Assembly (NCBI GenBank): GCA_007845165.1
Contig: SDRH01000001.1
Coordinates: 1-48,539 of the forward strand
DNA: 48,539 nucleotides
DNA from: TM7 phylum sp. oral taxon 351
GTDB lineage: Bacteria; Patescibacteriota; Saccharimonadia; Saccharimonadales; Saccharimonadaceae
Direction: 5' to 3'
Shown here: in pieces, positions 33,082 to 40,420 of the stretch
Layout of the letters: each line of letters opens with the position of its first letter
Numbering within the stretch: position 1 is the stretch's first letter
Program-made: the position numbers and the translations under genes
Notes under the pieces: generated by a model
Told to the model about the DNA's origin: nothing
What the model saw: the letters and a program-made list of their open reading frames with translations, nothing else
Database searches by the model: none

Positions 33082-33127
33082 GGGACACCTCTCCTTTCGC
33101 CCACTCCATTAACTTTTACATACCTTC

Positions 33128-33136
33128 ATATTAGCA
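33128..33136 (-). promoter_or_regulatory. Extended -10 of pyrG
   Basis: TGC-TAATAT on the minus strand predicts a leader of about 40 bases with a good Shine-Dalgarno sequence. No run of Gs is seen at the predicted start, so the Bacillus-type reiterative control of pyrG is not supported. Confidence 0.45.
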
Positions 33137-33196
33137 TAAACGTTAAATAAAAATAGCCTATTTTCTCAGACTTTTCTTCATTTTCTCCCTAAATTC

Positions 33197-33205
33197 TGTT
33201 ATAAT
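33197..33205 (+). promoter_or_regulatory. Extended -10 promoter of tRNA-Ser
   Basis: TGT-TATAAT ends 13 bases before the tRNA 5' end. A weak TTCATT sits at the -35 position with a 17-base spacer. Confidence 0.65.
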
Positions 33206-33218
33206 ATAGAAAATTGTT

Positions 33219-33308
33219 GGAAGTGTGTCCGAGTGGTTTAAGGAGCACGCCTGGAACGCGTGTATGCGGGGAACCGTATCGGAGGTTCGAATCCTCTCGC
33301 TTCCGCCA
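33219..33308 (+). tRNA. tRNA-Ser(GGA), CCA encoded
   Basis: A 90-nt class II tRNA: acceptor GGAAGTG/CGCTTCC, anticodon loop CTGGAAC giving anticodon GGA, a long variable arm (ATGCGGGGAACCGTATC), T-stem GGAGG/CCTCT, T-loop TTCGAAT, discriminator G and an encoded CCA. Its last 15-21 bases recur three times downstream. Confidence 0.96.
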
Positions 33309-33869
33309 GATTTAAGAAATGACTAGTTTACTAGTCTTTTTTTAAATCTAACGAGAGGATGAGAACCGCAGGTTCGACCGGACGACGAAGCGAGACAAAA
33401 GAAAATTTATTTTCATTTTGCGAGTGAGAAGGAACGGAAAGATTTCGCGAAGCGAAATTTTAATCCTCTCGCTTCCGCCATTAAAATAAAATAGACCCAG
33501 AGGGTCTTATTTTATTTTAACTTGTGAGAGGATGAGAACCGTAGGTTAGACCGGACGACGAAGCGAGACAAAAGAAAATTTATTTTCATTTTGCGAGCGA
33601 GGAGGAACGGAAAGATTTCGCGAAGCGAAATTTTAATCCTCTCGCTTCCGCCAGATTTAAGAAATGACTAGTTTACTAGTCTTTTTTTAAATCTAACGAG
33701 AGGGTGAGAACCGTAGGTTCGCCCGGACGACGAAGCGAACAAAAGACAAAAAGCTTGCTTTTTTCTTTTTGAGCGAGGAGGAACTGAAAGATTTTATGAA
33801 ATAAAATCTTCACACTCTCGCTTCCGCCATTAAAATAAAATAGACCCAGAGGGTCTTATTTTATTTTTC
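33309..33869 (+). repeat. Array of 172-176-bp units ending in tRNA-Ser 3'-end copies
   Basis: Three units (33309-33480, 33481-33653, 33654-33829) and a terminal palindrome (33830-33869). Each unit ends with CTCTCGCTTCCGCCA, the tRNA-Ser end. The opening palindromes alternate: type A (33309-33348, core ACTAGTTTACTAGT) and type B (33481-33520, core GACCCAGAGGGTC), then A again and B again. After the palindrome comes a segment partly complementary to the tRNA 3' end (CGAGAGGATGAGAACC), then a spacer with CGACGAAGCGA, and a small hairpin such as ATTTCGC-GAA-GCGAAAT. No coding gene is seen. The last type B palindrome can also terminate the minus-strand gene beside it. Confidence 0.88.
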
Positions 33870-33875
33870 GTAATC

Positions 33876-34289
33876 CTAGCGATTATTTTTATTATGCAAG
33901 AAATAAACTATTGCCGAAATAAATGAACCAATTGTCATCATACTCCCAAGCACAATAATCGCGGTAGCCGTTGCGGCGATTCCCATGTCTGTCATATGAG
34001 TCATGCGACTATAGAGAAATAATGCCGCCTGATTATTTGTCACATCCGAAGTATCTTCCCTCTCTGAATCCTCACAAAGCCTGGCATTTTTTAAGAATAC
34101 TTTTTCCAATCTTTCACTTTTATCATGACAGATCGCTGGTACATTATCCACCTCGACTCCTGCACGCATTGCAGTCTTAATTTGACTCACACCCCAAACC
34201 GTCAAAGACCCCGACACAAATCCTAAAATTAGTAGTAGCACCGTATTGCAAACCACGAAGCGTTTCTTATTATTTTCTCTTCCCGCCAT
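33876..34289 (-). CDS. Small two-helix membrane protein, unknown function
   Basis: A 137-residue protein with membrane helices at about 11-33 and 104-130 and an extracytoplasmic loop between them holding two cysteines (in PAICHD and ARLCED) that could pair. No family is recognised. AAGGAG lies 6 bases before the ATG and a TATAAT lies further upstream. Its stop is 6 bases from the last palindrome of the tRNA-Ser array. Confidence 0.7.
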   Translation of the reverse strand: MAGRENNKKRFVVCNTVLLLILGFVSGSLTVWGVSQIKTAMRAGVEVDNVPAICHDKSERLEKVFLKNARLCEDSEREDTSDVTNNQAALFLYSRMTHMTDMGIAATATAIIVLGSMMTIGSFISAIVYFLHNKNNR

Positions 34290-34316
34290 TTATTCTCCTT
34301 ACGGTTACTTTTCTTC

Positions 34317-34322
34317 ATTATA
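34317..34322 (-). promoter_or_regulatory. -10 box of the small membrane-protein gene
   Basis: TATAAT on the minus strand, 27 bases before the ATG, with a Shine-Dalgarno sequence in the short leader. Confidence 0.5.
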
Positions 34323-34335
34323 CTAAATTCCTCAC

Positions 34336-34365
34336 AAAAAAAAAGATTGCGTTTTCCGCAATCTT
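34336..34365 (-). terminator. Intrinsic terminator after the LCP gene
   Basis: GATTGCG (34345-34351) and CGCAATC (34357-34363) form a 7-bp stem followed on the minus strand by nine Ts. Confidence 0.9.
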
Positions 34366-34371
34366 CTAAAA

Positions 34372-35817
34372 TTATTCTGTCTTAGTCTCCGTTTTAATTT
34401 CTTTCGGCACCACAATCTGGCTACGTAAATACTTCTGGAAATTCGTGTAATTATATAACGATCCTTCCGAATAAGTTGAAGCACCCGCCGGAATTACCAC
34501 ACTCGATAATCCAATTCTTCCTGTACCAAATTGATCAATCGTTGAAATTGGCTGAATTCCCCCTTCTAGTTTTGTACCAAAATCAATCAAAGTCCTCACC
34601 TCAGACATCACAATATTTGTTCTCAAATTGTCCCCCAAGCCGTCAATAATACTCATTACTTGACCTGGATTCATCAAAATTCCGATACTCGAAACCTTGT
34701 TTTTAATCGCATTCATAATTCTCTGCTGATTAATCTCGCGGTCAAAATTACTACGTGATAAACCATAATCCCCAGGTTTACAGGCCGCATTCCTCGCTCT
34801 CGCTAATTTCATCGCCAGATCCCCGTTCATGTTGTAATACATGCCTTTTTTCAGATCAATTCCTTGACATGAATCATGAATCCCATCCTCGTCGTCCGCA
34901 TAAACATCCACATCGATTCCTCCAATTTTGTCCACAATCATCTTTACTGCGCCCCAGTCTACCGCCACGTAGTAATGCATCGAAAGACCCGTCACTTCCG
35001 AAATTTTCTTCGCAAAATATAGTGATGCCGCATCCTTCGCATTACTTACACTCATCGAATTCTTATATTCTTCTAATGCGCAAAGATAGGTCGCATTAAT
35101 CTTTCCCCTGTCTCCCACCGTGCAGCTCATTGGTTCACTGCCAGGCACCGAATAATTCACCCATAAATCTCGTGGTACACTAAAAACTTTTGCCGATTTA
35201 TTTTCTTGATTAATCGAAGCCACCAAAATTGAATCGGTCAACTCTTGTCCACCGTGGCCTTTTGCATCTTCCGAAGTACCAAAAATCAAGAAATTCGTCT
35301 GCCCATTTTCATCCTTCTTTAATTCCGAACTAATCAAAATATCCATTGGATTACCCTTAAATACCGCGGTCGAATGAGAAAGCAACATATACATCAAAGT
35401 GATTTCCGTAATAATTAAAACCAAAATCACCGACAATGTAATCATCACAATTTTTGCCCAAAGCGGTACTTTATTTTTGTCTGATTTTTTCGTCATTGGT
35501 TTTTTGGCTTTTACATCAAGTTCCGCTTCTGCTTTTTTTGAAATAGTTTCTGCATTTTCTGGAATCGCTTCCGCTTTTTTTGATTCCGCCTCTGCTTTTT
35601 CTAAAACCGCTTCTGCTTTTTTCAATTCCGCTTTTGCTATTTTTTCAGCATCCTTTTTCGGCATCACATTTGAGTCGACTTCATTCGAAACTGCTTCTGC
35701 TTTTTCTACTGAATTTTTAACCTCAGAAAAATTCTTCACCGCCATTTTTTTCCTAGCGTGATTATGATTTTTCTTTTGATTTACCCCACTTTTCTTTGAC
35801 TTCTTTTTCTTTGCCAT
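34372..35817 (-). CDS. LytR-CpsA-Psr (LCP) family cell-wall transferase
   Basis: A 481-residue LCP protein, expected to transfer lipid-linked glycopolymers to peptidoglycan outside the membrane. Residues 1-120 are cytoplasmic: a lysine-rich start and an Ala/Glu/Lys repeat (about 57-101) with recurring KAEA. A membrane helix follows (about 121-146). The LCP domain (about 170-420) has GQELTDSILVASIN, VFSVPRDLWV, VDWGAVKMIVDKIGGIDVDV and RSNFDREINQQRIMNAI, carrying the conserved Asp and Arg residues. Long repetitive cytoplasmic tails are unusual for the family. The ATG lacks a clear Shine-Dalgarno. Confidence 0.92.
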   Translation of the reverse strand: MAKKKKSKKSGVNQKKNHNHARKKMAVKNFSEVKNSVEKAEAVSNEVDSNVMPKKDAEKIAKAELKKAEAVLEKAEAESKKAEAIPENAETISKKAEAELDVKAKKPMTKKSDKNKVPLWAKIVMITLSVILVLIITEITLMYMLLSHSTAVFKGNPMDILISSELKKDENGQTNFLIFGTSEDAKGHGGQELTDSILVASINQENKSAKVFSVPRDLWVNYSVPGSEPMSCTVGDRGKINATYLCALEEYKNSMSVSNAKDAASLYFAKKISEVTGLSMHYYVAVDWGAVKMIVDKIGGIDVDVYADDEDGIHDSCQGIDLKKGMYYNMNGDLAMKLARARNAACKPGDYGLSRSNFDREINQQRIMNAIKNKVSSIGILMNPGQVMSIIDGLGDNLRTNIVMSEVRTLIDFGTKLEGGIQPISTIDQFGTGRIGLSSVVIPAGASTYSEGSLYNYTNFQKYLRSQIVVPKEIKTETKTE

Positions 35818-35867
35818 AAAAACCCAATAAATTTCTACATAATCATAACATATTTCTCTTTTTAGTT

Positions 35868-35873
35868 TATAAT
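35868..35873 (+). promoter_or_regulatory. -10 box of the MacB-type ABC pair, leaderless geometry
   Basis: TATAAT ends 7 bases before ATG 35881, with no Shine-Dalgarno sequence. Confidence 0.6.
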
Positions 35874-35880
35874 AAGACTA

Positions 35881-37206
35881 ATGGCACAAGAGGTAAATAA
35901 TCAACAAACATCCCCAAATAACCTGATCGAACTGCATGATATTAATCGTGTTTTTGGCATCGGTGAAGCAGAATCTTACGCATTGCAAAATTTCTATTTG
36001 CAGGTCAAACCTGGTGAATTTATTATGATCATGGGTCCATCTGGTTGTGGTAAAACCACCCTACTTAATATTCTCGGTTTTCTCGACCACCCCACCTCTG
36101 GTCAATACTTTTTAAATCAAACTCCAACCTCTCATTTCAGTAGTCGTCGCCTTGCCAAACTTCGTTCGCAAAAAATTGGTATTATTTTTCAAGAATATAA
36201 TCTCATTCCTACTTTAACCGTCCTCGAAAACGTTGCTCTACCTCTTATCTATGCTGGCGTCAGCCACACTAAAGCTATCATTAAAGCTTCCGAAACTCTA
36301 AAAAATTTTGATCTTCAAACCAAAGAATATTACTACCCATACCAACTTTCTGGTGGCCAAAAACAACGCGTTGCCATCGCTCGCGCTCTGGTCGCTAATC
36401 CGGAAATTATTCTTGCCGACGAGCCGACCGGTAGTCTCGACACCAAAAGTTCCGAAGCCGTAATGCAGGAACTTCATCGTGTTCATCAAGCCGGTAATAC
36501 TATTATTATGGTTACCCACAACCCAGCCCTCACCAAGTACGCCACTCGTGTCCTTCATATGATTGATGGCTCGATTGATCGCGACTTCAAATTCGTCGCC
36601 GACCACAATCTCCCAGAACGTATCGATATTCACTTCAATTCCAAAACCTCTAAACCAGAAGCTCCTCAAGTTATTAATACTGAAGCACCTCGCGTCACTA
36701 AACTAGAAACTCCTCGTGTTACTAAACCTGAGATACCTCGCGTTGTTAAACCAGAAGCTCCTCGCGTTGCACCAGAACCAAAATCTGAAATTCCTCGTCC
36801 CAAAATTACCCGTAGCCCAGAATCCACCGTTAATCCTTTTGAACCAAAATTCATTCCGAATACTCCCGAAAAACCTTCCGATAAACCCTTCTCTTACAAT
36901 CTTGGTACCGTTTCCGAACTTCCAAATTCTACTAAAAAACCAACCCCTGCTCCAGTCAAGGAATATTTCCCTCCAGCTAAACCTGAAACCGAAGTAATCG
37001 AACCAGAGGCCACCGAGACTTTAGAAACTGAATCAGAAAAGACTGAACGCGTTTCCCAAATTGCTACTATTACTCCAATCAAGCGTAATAAATCCAATTC
37101 CGCCATCAAATTTAATCTTAATTTCGGCAAAAAATCCGCTAAAAATAATCCTCCCCACACTAAGTCTCACACTAAAAAATCTGCTAAAAAGAAAGGTCAC
37201 AAATAA
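35881..37206 (+). CDS. ABC transporter ATP-binding protein, MacB/LolD type, with long Pro/Lys-rich tail
   Basis: A 441-residue protein. Residues 1-235 are a complete ATPase: Walker [11 protein letters not shown]-loop IFQEYNL, signature LSGGQKQR, Walker [13 protein letters not shown], switch MVTHN. The rest (about 245-441) is a hydrophilic tail with repeats of PRV-x-KPE (period about 8), many prolines, and a very basic end rich in K and S. Such tails are not part of the family and nothing homologous is recognised. It ends with its stop overlapping the permease ATG. Confidence 0.92.
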   Translation: MAQEVNNQQTSPNNLIELHDINRVFGIGEAESYALQNFYLQVKPGEFIMIMGPSGCGKTTLLNILGFLDHPTSGQYFLNQTPTSHFSSRRLAKLRSQKIGIIFQEYNLIPTLTVLENVALPLIYAGVSHTKAIIKASETLKNFDLQTKEYYYPYQLSGGQKQRVAIARALVANPEIILADEPTGSLDTKSSEAVMQELHRVHQAGNTIIMVTHNPALTKYATRVLHMIDGSIDRDFKFVADHNLPERIDIHFNSKTSKPEAPQVINTEAPRVTKLETPRVTKPEIPRVVKPEAPRVAPEPKSEIPRPKITRSPESTVNPFEPKFIPNTPEKPSDKPFSYNLGTVSELPNSTKKPTPAPVKEYFPPAKPETEVIEPEATETLETESEKTERVSQIATITPIKRNKSNSAIKFNLNFGKKSAKNNPPHTKSHTKKSAKKKGHK

Positions 37207-38411
37207 TGTCATTGTTGCTTCGCACGAATTACGCCATCGCCCGCTCTTCTTTGAAGCGCCAAAAATTGCGTACCTTTCTCACCTCTCTTGGTATTGCTAT
37301 CGGTATCGCCAGCATCGTCTATACTTTTGGCATTATCGGCAGCTTCAAAAATCTTGTTAAGGCCGAGACTAACGACGCCCTCCTCGTGCTCCAACAAAAA
37401 TCCGATGAAGCCACCGATATTTCCTCCATCCTCACCGCCAAACCACTCATCTCTTCCCCTTTTAATAAAGAAACTGTTGAACTTGTCCAAAAATCTATCA
37501 ATACCACTGCCGCTATCTCACCTTTTGCTCCTATCACCTGTAATCTTTCTGGTGATAATCTTGTCGCCAATGGCAATATCATTGGCCTCTACGAATCTGC
37601 CCTCAAAACCCTCGGCCTTAAAGTCAAAACTGGCTCTTTCCAGAGTGATGCCAGCCTCAAAACCATCGTACTCGGTCACAATCTTTCCCTTCAACTTTTT
37701 GGCACCGCCGAAAGCATTGGCAAAACTGTCAACATCAAGGGCGAACGCTACATCGTCACTGGTGTCCTCGAAAATCAGGACAATCCGCGTAATTTTACTC
37801 GCTTTAATTTCAACCAAGTCGGTCTGGTGAATTTCGATCAGCTAGCTACTTTGAATCCTATTATCGAAAAGATTCTTATTCAATTACCAGATCATAACAC
37901 TATGCTTTCCGTGAAAGATTCTCTAAATAAAAAACTTTCCGAAAATCCTAACCTCGCCGGCGCCTTTCAACTCGCATCCGAAGAACAAATTTCCCACCCA
38001 GCTTCTTCTAATATTAAACTCATTACCGTTTTACTTTCCATTATCGCGATTATTTCTATTATTGTCGGCTCGATTAGTATTACCAGCATTATGATTGCCA
38101 CGGTCACCGAACGTACTCACGAAATCGGCGTCCGAAAAGCCATCGGTGCTACTCACTTTAATATTTTCCTACAGTTTATTTTCGAATCCATCCTACTCAA
38201 TCTCTCTGGCGCCGTGCTCGGTTTTATTATCGGTTATGCCGCACTTCTCGTCACCGCCTTTCTCACCGAATTCAAAATCTATTTCTCACCCGAAATTCCT
38301 GCCATCGCTCTCGGTGTCGCCCTTTTCACCGGCTTCATTTCTGGCACCATTCCGTCGCTCAAAGCCGCCGGCAAAAATCCTATCGATTCCATCAAACAAC
38401 CAAATCGCTAA
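37206..38411 (+). CDS. MacB/FtsX-like ABC transporter permease
   Basis: A 401-residue permease with the MacB layout: N-terminal membrane helix (about 24-42), extracytoplasmic domain (about 45-270) and three C-terminal helices. The family motif RTHEIGVRKAIGATHFNIFLQF is clear, as is the terminal SLKAAGKNPIDSIK. It pairs with the preceding ATPase. No outer-membrane channel or membrane-fusion protein gene is nearby, as expected for a Gram-positive-like envelope. The substrate is unknown. Confidence 0.92.
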   Translation: MSLLLRTNYAIARSSLKRQKLRTFLTSLGIAIGIASIVYTFGIIGSFKNLVKAETNDALLVLQQKSDEATDISSILTAKPLISSPFNKETVELVQKSINTTAAISPFAPITCNLSGDNLVANGNIIGLYESALKTLGLKVKTGSFQSDASLKTIVLGHNLSLQLFGTAESIGKTVNIKGERYIVTGVLENQDNPRNFTRFNFNQVGLVNFDQLATLNPIIEKILIQLPDHNTMLSVKDSLNKKLSENPNLAGAFQLASEEQISHPASSNIKLITVLLSIIAIISIIVGSISITSIMIATVTERTHEIGVRKAIGATHFNIFLQFIFESILLNLSGAVLGFIIGYAALLVTAFLTEFKIYFSPEIPAIALGVALFTGFISGTIPSLKAAGKNPIDSIKQPNR

Positions 38412-38493
38412 TCTCACTTCATTTAGCTCATGCTCGCTTCATCTAGTTCATTCTTTCATTCGACTCCCGCTCTAGGCCATTCTTCTCTGTTCG

Positions 38494-38502
38494 TGATATA
38501 AT
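38494..38502 (+). promoter_or_regulatory. Extended -10 of tsaD, leaderless geometry
   Basis: TGA-TATAAT ends 6 bases before the tsaD ATG, with no Shine-Dalgarno sequence. Confidence 0.6.
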
Positions 38503-38508
38503 TTACTC

Positions 38509-39561
38509 ATGAAAATTTTGGGTATCGAAACCTCCTGTGATGAAACCGCCGCCGCCATTGTCGAAAATGGTGATCAAATTTTGAGCAATGTTGTAGTTTC
38601 TCAAATCGATATCTTCGCAAATTACGGTGGTGTGATTCCTGAAATTGCCGCCCGCTCCCATCTCGAAGCCATCCAGCCGGTCATCCATCAAGCTTTCACT
38701 GATGCCGGTCTAAAACCGAACGACTGGTCCCAAATTGACGCCATCACCGTCACTCACACTCCGGGGCTACTTGGCTCGCTTCTCGTTGGTACACTTTCCG
38801 CTCGCACTATTAGCATTTTGCATGATGTTCCTTTTTATCCAGTGCACCACCTTAAATCTCATATTTATGCTAACTGGCTCACCGAAAAACCTGAATTTCC
38901 CCTCCTTGCCCTCGTCATTTCCGGTGGTCATACTCAAATCATCCGCATGAAACATCATAATCATTTCGAAATCATCGCCTCTACCCGTGACGATGCCGTC
39001 GGTGAATGCTTCGATAAAATCGCCAAAATTCTTGGTCTTCCCTATCCGGGCGGCCCAGCTATTTCCCATCTCGCTAAATCTGGTGACCCTCATCGTTTCA
39101 CTTTTCCTCATCCACTCGCCAATTCCCTCGACTTTTCTTTCTCCGGTCTCAAAACCGCCTTCCTTCGCACCGTCCAAAATCTAGTCAACGTCCCAATCTC
39201 CTATCCTTCTTCCAAACTTGCCGACTTACTCGACGATACCACCAAAGCAGATCTCGCCGCTTCTTTTGACCAGGCCGTCACTGATATTCTACTCGAAAAA
39301 ATTACTGCTGCCATTAAGCAGAATCCCGAAACCAAATCTCTCGTCATTGCTGGTGGAGTTTCCGCTAACCAAACCCTGCGTCAGGACGCCAAAAAACTCG
39401 AATCAAAATTCAAAAATCTCAAATGTTATTTCCCACTCCCGAAATTTTCTGGTGATAACGCTGCCATGGTTGCTTCTGCCGCTTATTATGAAATTCTATC
39501 TGGCGTCCAACCTTCCGACCCATACAAACTCAATATCCTTCCCCGTTCCGAAATTAAATAG
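38509..39561 (+). CDS. tsaD: tRNA N6-threonylcarbamoyladenosine transferase TsaD
   Basis: A 350-residue member of the Kae1/TsaD/ASKHA fold that installs t6A at position 37 of tRNAs reading ANN codons. It starts with ILGIETSCDETAAAIV, has the metal-binding HHLKSHIYANW segment, SGGHTQII, the YPGGPAISHLA segment and the late VIAGGVSANQTLR motif. TsaB, TsaC and TsaE are not in this window. The ATG at 38509 is fixed by the -10 box 6 bases upstream. Confidence 0.97.
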   Translation: MKILGIETSCDETAAAIVENGDQILSNVVVSQIDIFANYGGVIPEIAARSHLEAIQPVIHQAFTDAGLKPNDWSQIDAITVTHTPGLLGSLLVGTLSARTISILHDVPFYPVHHLKSHIYANWLTEKPEFPLLALVISGGHTQIIRMKHHNHFEIIASTRDDAVGECFDKIAKILGLPYPGGPAISHLAKSGDPHRFTFPHPLANSLDFSFSGLKTAFLRTVQNLVNVPISYPSSKLADLLDDTTKADLAASFDQAVTDILLEKITAAIKQNPETKSLVIAGGVSANQTLRQDAKKLESKFKNLKCYFPLPKFSGDNAAMVASAAYYEILSGVQPSDPYKLNILPRSEIK

Positions 39562-39595
39562 TCTCCAAAATATCATCCAATCTCAATTTTTTTAT

Positions 39596-39624
39596 TTGAA
39601 AATCCGACCAGTTTCATATATAAT
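39596..39624 (+). promoter_or_regulatory. Consensus-like promoter of the DUF285 surface protein
   Basis: TTGAAA (39596-39601), a 17-base spacer and TATAAT (39619-39624). The predicted leader of about 25 bases contains GGAGG before the GTG start, so this is a strong conventional promoter. Confidence 0.75.
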
Positions 39625-39655
39625 TAAGCATAATTAGTTTATTGGAGGTTTATTT

Positions 39656-40420
39656 GTGTTGAGACTTTTAGGTCTTAACCAAATTAATTTTTTGGTTAAG
39701 AGAAGTTTAGTTCTACTTACCCTACTTGGGTCGGTTTTTATTATTTTTAATTCCCCAAACAATGTTTATGCAGAAGATTCAGCCGCCTCCCTAACCGTTA
39801 CCGGTAGTTTTAATATCGATCTCACTCCTCAAGGAACCGAGCAAATTATGATTCGCGCTTCCGGCATGCAAGCTACCGCTAAAACCACTAGTGTTGCAGG
39901 TTATTCCCTCTATGTTTCTGGTGGTGATGAAAACGGTAATTTCGTTAATGAAAAAGCTTCAAACTCTATCCTTAAACCAATAAACGGCTCCGCTTACTAT
40001 TCTTTTGCTGCCGACCAAATCAATATTTGGGGATTCTGTAACCAATACTACAGCAGTACCACCCAGTGTGATTCTAGCTATTTCCCAATCGGCAAGCCAA
40101 GCGCTCCAACTCTTTTAAAGAAGTCCGACACTGCCACCCCTACAGACGGCTATACTTACAAGGCTAATCTATTCGCTCGCGCCAACCAACAAATCGTCTC
40201 CGGAAAATATATTGGTGATATTACTTATTCTCTTATCGTTAATGAGGAGATTAGTTCTACCTTAGTTACTGGTCGTGATTTTAATAAGTTGCTCCGTGAA
40301 GCCGTCAACACTACTGATCCTGCCATTCTTAACGATCCTAAATCTGAACTTCCAGTTTATATAAACAGTTTAACTTTTGCAAAAGCTGAACCAACGGCTA
40401 CTCCAAAAAAAGACCGTTAA
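39656..40420 (+). CDS. N-terminal part of secreted DUF285 surface protein, frame ends early
   Basis: A 254-residue frame that begins at GTG 39656 behind GGAGG. A signal peptide (about 15-39, cut after VYA) leads to a beta-rich domain (about 40-215: SLTVTGSFNIDLTPQG, an SGGDENGNF turn, two cysteines near GFCNQYYSSTTQC). It stops at TAA 40418, just after an A7 tract (40405-40411). Removing one A, or a +1 shift there, joins it to the next frame, giving one protein of about 1,080 residues. So it is either a phase-variable or disrupted gene or a sequencing error. Confidence 0.8.
   Translation: MLRLLGLNQINFLVKRSLVLLTLLGSVFIIFNSPNNVYAEDSAASLTVTGSFNIDLTPQGTEQIMIRASGMQATAKTTSVAGYSLYVSGGDENGNFVNEKASNSILKPINGSAYYSFAADQINIWGFCNQYYSSTTQCDSSYFPIGKPSAPTLLKKSDTATPTDGYTYKANLFARANQQIVSGKYIGDITYSLIVNEEISSTLVTGRDFNKLLREAVNTTDPAILNDPKSELPVYINSLTFAKAEPTATPKKDR

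Noticed and set aside
33082-33121. Reiterative-G attenuation of pyrG as in Bacillus
   Set aside because: The predicted RNA start has no run of Gs and no attenuator hairpin is visible in the short leader.
38412-38508. Short direct repeat (CTTCATYTAGYTCATKCT) before tsaD
   Set aside because: Only two imperfect copies in a pyrimidine-rich stretch; not enough to call a functional element.
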